In this document: positions 60,153-64,000 of the stretch, piece after piece
Layout: every line of letters begins with the position of its first letter
Numbering within the stretch: position 1 is the stretch's first letter
NCBI GenBank assembly: GCA_001770955.1
Contig: MESL01000029.1
Span: 62,694-126,693 of the forward strand
Length of the DNA stretch: 64,000 nt
Direction: 5' to 3'
Source of the DNA: Burkholderiales bacterium RIFCSPLOWO2_12_FULL_65_40
GTDB taxonomy: Bacteria; Pseudomonadota; Gammaproteobacteria; Burkholderiales; Burkholderiaceae_C
Notes under the pieces: model-generated
The model's input: only the letters and a program-made list of their open reading frames with translations
What the model was told of the DNA's origin: nothing
Databases searched by the model: none
Made by a program: the position numbers and the translations under genes

Positions 60153-60608
60153 ATGTACCAACGAATTCTTGTGCCGGTCGACGGCAGCAACACCGCGCAG
60201 CGGGGGCTGGCCGAGGCCATCCGGCTGGCCCGCCTGACCGGGGGGCAGTTGCGCCTGCTGCACCGGGTGGATGCCCTGTCGATGACCTCCGCGATGGGTG
60301 CCTATGCCCCCTTCAGCAGCGATGTACTGGCACAGATGCACACCGATGGCGAAAACCTTCTGGCCCAGGCGCGTGAGCAGGCCATTGCCGAGGGCGTGGC
60401 CGCCGACACGGTGCTCGATGATGGCGTGCACAGCCGCCTGGCCGACTGGGTGGTGGAGGAAGTGCGCGCCTGGCCGGCGGACGTGGTGGTGCTGGGCACG
60501 CACGGACGGCGCGGCGTAGGTCGCATGCTGCTGGGCAGCGACGCCGAGCAGGTGCTGCGCATCTGCCCGGTACCGGTGTTGCTGGTGCGCGGCCAGGACA
60601 CCGAATAA
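60153..60608 (+). CDS. Universal stress protein (UspA family)
   Basis: Single-domain UspA protein of 151 residues. It begins MYQRILVPVDGSNTAQRGL and carries the ATP-binding loop GTHGRRGVGRMLLGSDAEQVLR followed by CPVPVLLVR, so it belongs to the nucleotide-binding subclass. A GAGGAGA ribosome site precedes the ATG at 60153. The role is general stress or energy-state response. It stands alone, divergent from the GAF-ATPase gene. Confidence 0.93.
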   Translation: MYQRILVPVDGSNTAQRGLAEAIRLARLTGGQLRLLHRVDALSMTSAMGAYAPFSSDVLAQMHTDGENLLAQAREQAIAEGVAADTVLDDGVHSRLADWVVEEVRAWPADVVVLGTHGRRGVGRMLLGSDAEQVLRICPVPVLLVRGQDTE

Positions 60609-60706
60609 GCCTGGAGCGCTCAGTCTGCGCGCGTTCCGATGGAGCTGCGGGCGGCTGAACGGCCCTCAGGGCAGTGCAGTCGCGCCTTCCATCCGAATCT
60701 GCATTC

Positions 60707-61177
60707 TCAATGGTGGTGGCCGTGGTCGCCATGCACATGGCGGTGCGCAATTTCTTCGGCCGAGGCGGCGCGCACGGCCATCACCTTGCAGGAAAACCGC
60801 AGCGCCTGGCCGGCCAGCGGGTGGTTGCCGTCGAGGTGCACCTCGGGGCCCTTGATCTTGACCACGTTGAACACCTGAGGCTGGCCGTCATTGCCCACGC
60901 CCTGCAGCTGGCCGCCCACCTTCACACCGGGCGGAAACTCGCTCTTGGGGATGGTGCGCACCAGCGACTCATCGCGCGCGCCAAAGGCGTCTTCCACGGC
61001 AAGGTCGAGCGCGGTGGTGAACCCTGCGGCCCGGCCTTCCAGCGCGGCCTCCACCTTCGGGAAGATGTTCTCATATCCGCCGTGCAGATAGGACAGATGG
61101 CCCGCGTCCAGCGGTTTGCCCTGCGGCGTGGTCACCGTGTAGCTGAGGGTGACGGCGGTGTCTTTGCTGATGTTCAT
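60707..61177 (-). CDS. SlyD-like FKBP-type peptidyl-prolyl isomerase
   Basis: Metallochaperone-type prolyl isomerase of 156 residues. The FKBP half-domains flank the inserted chaperone flap (about 70-120): YTVTTPQGKPLDAGHLSYLHGG and ALEGRAAGFTT precede it, VHLDGNHPLAGQALRFSCKV follows. The C-terminus is a His-rich tail (HRHVHGDHGHHH) suited to nickel or zinc binding, as in SlyD. It may serve nickel enzyme maturation or folding. The start at ATG 61177 (MNISKDTAV) has GGAGA seven bases upstream; an earlier TTG is less likely. Confidence 0.92.
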   Translation of the reverse strand: MNISKDTAVTLSYTVTTPQGKPLDAGHLSYLHGGYENIFPKVEAALEGRAAGFTTALDLAVEDAFGARDESLVRTIPKSEFPPGVKVGGQLQGVGNDGQPQVFNVVKIKGPEVHLDGNHPLAGQALRFSCKVMAVRAASAEEIAHRHVHGDHGHHH

Positions 61178-61235
61178 GCGGCGTTCTCCGGATGGCAAAA
61201 CCCGTCATTGTGACGCCTGCAACGCATTCCCGATC

Positions 61236-62273
61236 CTACGGGGCCGGCAGCTCATCGATGGACTGCCCGGGGTAACGCGCAAAGCGCCGCGCCTGGCTGC
61301 CATGCACGGGGTCGGCCTCCTTCCAGGGCCAGCCACCGAACTGCGTGCGGCGGTAGTCCTGCATAGCCTGCATGATTTCCTGCTGGGTATTCATCACGAA
61401 CGGGCCGTATTGCGCCACGGGCTCGCCGATGGGCTGGCCCTGCAGCAGCAGGCATTCCACCACCGTGCCGCCCGTGTTGACCAGCTCCCAGTCCTGCCCG
61501 GCCACCAGTTCGAGCGCGGCATGGCCGGCAAGTGCCTGCGGCCCCACGGCCAGGCCGTCGCCCCCAAAGTAATACAGCATGCGCCGTGTGCCCTGCCCTT
61601 GGGCGGCCGGCAGCACCCAGCGCGCGCCGGGCGCCAGATGCAGCGTCCAGATGGCCACATCGCTGCCGGGCTGCGCCGCCCAGGATTCTGGTGGCGGGCT
61701 CAGGGGTGCGGCAGCGCCGGGCAAGGCGCCGGCCACCACGGTGACGGAGGTCAGACGCCCGGCGGCATCGCGGTGCTGCAGGCGCGGAATGCGCTCGTTC
61801 CACAGCATCGTGAAGTGCGGCGCCACCATCTTGTGGCGCGCGGGCAGGTTCAGCCAGATCTGGAAGAGTTCCAGCGGGTTGGGCCCGGTGGCGTTGAGCA
61901 GCGGGAACATCTCGGAATGCTGGATGCCCCGGCCCGCCGTGACCCACTGCACATCGCCGCCGCCAAAGCGCGCGGCCGCGCCGAGCGAGTCAGCATGGTC
62001 GATGAGCCCCTTGCGCACCAACGTCACCGTCTCGAAGCCCCGGTGCGGGTGACCGGGAAAACCCGGCACCGTCTCGCCGTGGTACATGCTCCAGCCGTCC
62101 TTCCGACTGAAGTCGCTACCCATCTGGCGCCCTTCCAGCGAAACGGCGGGCGCGAAGGCGCCGTTTCCTGCGGGGTAGGCATCGTCGTGGTGGGCGCAGA
62201 ACAGGAACGGATCCAGCGTGGGCCACAGCGGGCCGAGGGGCTGGGTGTGCAGGACGGGCGAGGGGGTGGTCAT
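61236..62273 (-). CDS. Pirin-family bicupin protein
   Basis: Cupin-fold protein of 345 residues. The N-terminal cupin has the pirin metal motif region HPHRGFETVTLVRKG and GDVQWVTAGRGIQHSEM, giving the three His and one Glu ligands; FQIWLNLPARHKM follows. The C-terminal cupin ends FVMNTQQEIMQAMQDY. Pirins include quercetinases and redox-sensing co-regulators; the function here is unknown. It lies 121 bases from the end of hsdM, and a 9-bp inverted repeat lies in the gap. Confidence 0.9.
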   Translation of the reverse strand: MTTPSPVLHTQPLGPLWPTLDPFLFCAHHDDAYPAGNGAFAPAVSLEGRQMGSDFSRKDGWSMYHGETVPGFPGHPHRGFETVTLVRKGLIDHADSLGAAARFGGGDVQWVTAGRGIQHSEMFPLLNATGPNPLELFQIWLNLPARHKMVAPHFTMLWNERIPRLQHRDAAGRLTSVTVVAGALPGAAAPLSPPPESWAAQPGSDVAIWTLHLAPGARWVLPAAQGQGTRRMLYYFGGDGLAVGPQALAGHAALELVAGQDWELVNTGGTVVECLLLQGQPIGEPVAQYGPFVMNTQQEIMQAMQDYRRTQFGGWPWKEADPVHGSQARRFARYPGQSIDELPAP

Positions 62274-62292
62274 GGCAAATCTCCTTCAGGTA

Positions 62293-62349
62293 TTGGAACG
62301 CCTGAACCCGTGCAAGAAAAGCCCTCGGCGGTGCAACACTGCGTTCCAA
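62293..62349. repeat. Spaced inverted repeat upstream of the pirin gene
   Basis: TTGGAACGC (62293-62301) and GCGTTCCAA (62341-62349) are perfect 9-bp inverted arms separated by 39 bases. They lie 20-76 bases upstream of the pirin start, in the place of its promoter. They may be paired half-sites for a regulator, or a loose hairpin at the end of the hsdM transcript. Confidence 0.5.
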
Positions 62350-62394
62350 CGGTGTGCTTGAACCCGCCCCGCATCATGCGGTGCTGGCGACCAC

Positions 62395-63891
62395 CTATTC
62401 GATGGCGCCCTCGGCCATGTCGGCCGCGATCAGCCTGAACTGCTCCAGCGCCGCCTGCAGGTCTTCCACAATCTCCAGGGCAATCACACCCGGTGCGGGC
62501 AGGTTGTCGCTGTCGGCCAATGAGTCGTCCTTGAGCCAGAAGATGTCAAGGCTGGTCTTGTCCCGCGCCACCAGTTCGTCGTAGCTGTATGCGCGCCAGC
62601 GGCCATCAGGTGTTTCTGGCGACCAGGTGGCCTGGCGCTGGTGCCTGTTGCCCACCTGGTACAGCGCCACAAACTCGTCCAGGTCGGCCCGGGTGAGCGG
62701 GTTGGTCTTGAGCGTGAAATGCTTGTTGGTGCGCAGGTCGTAAATCCACAGCTGTTTCGTCCACGGCGTTTCGCTGGCGCCCTTCTTCTCGAAGAACAGC
62801 ACATTGGCCTTGACACCCTGGGCGTAAAACAAGCCTGTGGGCAGGCGCAGCAGCGTGTGCACATCGCACTCGTGCAGCAGCTTCTTGCGGATAGTTTCTC
62901 CCGCGCCGCCTTCGAACAGCACGTTGTCGGGCAGCACCACCGCCGCACGGCCGTGCGTGGTGAGCAGCGTCTTGATGTGCTGCACAAAGTTGAGCTGCTT
63001 GTTGCTGGTGGTAGCCCAGAAGTCGTCGCGCTCGATGGTGTCTTTTTCGGTGCTGGTGCGGCCGTCTTCACCCACGATGACGGTGCTGCTCTTCTTGCCA
63101 AAGGGCGGGTTGGCCAGCACCACCTCATAGCGCTCGCCGGGGTCAGCGGCCAGTGCATCGCCCACCACCACGGGCACGGATTTTTCAGAGCCAATGCCGT
63201 GCAGCATCATGTTCATCGCACACACGCGGGCCGTGGCCTGCACCAGCTCGTAACCGGTAAAGGCCGTTTCCTTCAGGTGCCTGAGCTGCTCGCGCGTCAG
63301 GCTCTTGTGGTGGCTGGTGATGTAGTTGTGCGCGGTAAACAGAAATCCGCCCGTGCCACAGGCCGGGTCACAAATGCGCTCGGCCGGCAGTGGGGCGATG
63401 CAGTCCACCATGGCCTGAATGAGTGCCCGGGGCGTGAAGTACTGGCCTGCACCGCTCTTGGTGTCTTGCGCGTTTTTCTCCAGCAAGCCCTCATACGCGT
63501 CGCCTTTCACGTCGGCACCCAGAATCGTCCAGGTCTCTGCGCCGATCAGGTCCACGATCACGCGGCGCAGCTTGGCCGGGTCTTGAAACTTGTTTTGTGC
63601 CTTGCCGAAGATCAGGCCCAGCGTGCCTTTCTCTTGCCCCAGCTTCTCCAGCGCATGGCGGTAATGGTCAAACAGCTCATCGCCGTCCTGGGCCAGCAGC
63701 GTGGGCCAAGCATAGGCTGCGGGCACGATGCTTGGCTGATTGTAGGGTGGTTGCGCGCGCTCGTCGGCCATCTTCAGGAACAGCAGGTAGGTGAGCTGCT
63801 CCACATAGTCGCCATAGCTCATGCCGTCGTCGCGCAGCACGTTGCAGTAGTTCCAGAGCTTCTGGACGAGGGAGTGGGTGGTGGTGTTCAT
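62395..63891 (-). CDS. hsdM: Type I restriction-modification methyltransferase subunit (HsdM)
   Basis: N6-adenine methyltransferase subunit of 498 residues. An N-terminal HsdM helical domain (about 1-135: SLVQKLWNYCNVLRDDGMSYGDYVEQLTYLLFLKM) precedes the catalytic domain. AdoMet-binding motif I is CDPACGTGGFLFTAHNYI (about 180) and catalytic motif IV is LANPPFG (about 268). No specificity gene hsdS or nuclease gene hsdR follows; the next gene downstream is the pirin. Partners may lie beyond base 64000, or the enzyme is orphaned. The 109 bases upstream hold no gene; a TGCAAATTGCA palindrome lies at 63918-63928. Confidence 0.93.
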   Translation of the reverse strand: MNTTTHSLVQKLWNYCNVLRDDGMSYGDYVEQLTYLLFLKMADERAQPPYNQPSIVPAAYAWPTLLAQDGDELFDHYRHALEKLGQEKGTLGLIFGKAQNKFQDPAKLRRVIVDLIGAETWTILGADVKGDAYEGLLEKNAQDTKSGAGQYFTPRALIQAMVDCIAPLPAERICDPACGTGGFLFTAHNYITSHHKSLTREQLRHLKETAFTGYELVQATARVCAMNMMLHGIGSEKSVPVVVGDALAADPGERYEVVLANPPFGKKSSTVIVGEDGRTSTEKDTIERDDFWATTSNKQLNFVQHIKTLLTTHGRAAVVLPDNVLFEGGAGETIRKKLLHECDVHTLLRLPTGLFYAQGVKANVLFFEKKGASETPWTKQLWIYDLRTNKHFTLKTNPLTRADLDEFVALYQVGNRHQRQATWSPETPDGRWRAYSYDELVARDKTSLDIFWLKDDSLADSDNLPAPGVIALEIVEDLQAALEQFRLIAADMAEGAIE

Positions 63892-64000
63892 GGGTGGACG
63901 GTGTGGCGTTTGCGATATGCAAATTGCAGATGGGGACCGGGACTCATGCGGCTAAGTTCAACGCTTTGTTTAGTCTTTGTTGAAAAAGGCGTTTAGCCAA

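Noticed and set aside
63950-63998. GGCTAA...TTAGCC inverted ends with GTTCAAC and GTTGAAA inside, considered as an integron attC-like site or attachment site
   Set aside because: One core fits RYYYAAC but the partner does not fit GTTRRRY. The arms give only competing short pairings, and there is no integrase or cassette context at the window edge.

Overview
The window reads as chromosomal DNA of a high-GC betaproteobacterium, most likely family Comamonadaceae (Acidovorax/Alicycliphilus-like). The grounds are the mreB-mreC-mreD-mrdA block divergent from gatCAB, a methionine synthase lacking its homocysteine domain behind an SAH riboswitch, and dispersed intergenic repeats of a kind I recall from this family. 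I see no prophage, insertion sequence, CRISPR array, rRNA or tRNA. The density is close to one gene per kilobase.

Layout. 1-6.7 kb: tail of a GMC oxidoreductase, a TSUP permease, a polar amino-acid ABC transporter behind a terminator-like leader, a DcaP-type porin and a DMT exporter. 6.7-15 kb: the cell-shape operon mreB-mreC-mreD-mrdA (minus strand) and gatC-gatA-gatB (plus strand). 15-17.4 kb: a DUF4124-like protein, pyrE and an exonuclease III, the last two with interlocked start codons. 17.4-23.5 kb: a PulE/PilB-type ATPase with an MshEN-like N-terminus, converging on a compact signalling operon of a soluble triple-PAS MCP, a triple-CheW protein, a GAF protein and a small receiver protein. 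23.5-27.9 kb: metallo-hydrolase, ferredoxin-NADP reductase, YihY-family membrane protein, IclR regulator and a Tat-exported rhodanese; two different 8-bp tandem repeats sit in promoter or leader DNA here.

27.9-45.2 kb is a catabolic island for an activated carboxylic acid: two acyl-CoA dehydrogenases, a FadB-like bifunctional enzyme, thiolase, SDR, acyl-CoA ligase, a serine hydrolase, a complete LivHMGFK uptake system, a shikimate kinase and a crotonase. A 15-bp palindrome (TTCTGCA-N-TGCAGAA) occurs at the divergent acyl-CoA dehydrogenase/FadB promoters and again upstream of livH. The nearby IclR protein is the obvious candidate regulator, so degradation and uptake may form one regulon.

45.2-64 kb: a Crp/Fnr regulator, a large CHASE-PAS-GAF-PAS-PAS-HD-GYP protein split by a one-base frameshift, metH with its riboswitch, a diguanylate cyclase, a PACE efflux pump with a divergent LysR regulator, an iron-type alcohol dehydrogenase, a second PulE-type ATPase (GAF-fused), a universal stress protein, a SlyD-like FKBP, a pirin and a type I methyltransferase (HsdM) with no HsdS beside it. 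Cyclic-di-GMP recurs: one synthase, one broken hydrolase and one ATPase with a probable c-di-GMP-binding domain.

Three families of short dispersed repeats occupy many of the longer intergenic gaps. The seven copies of one ~55-bp family align in both orientations.
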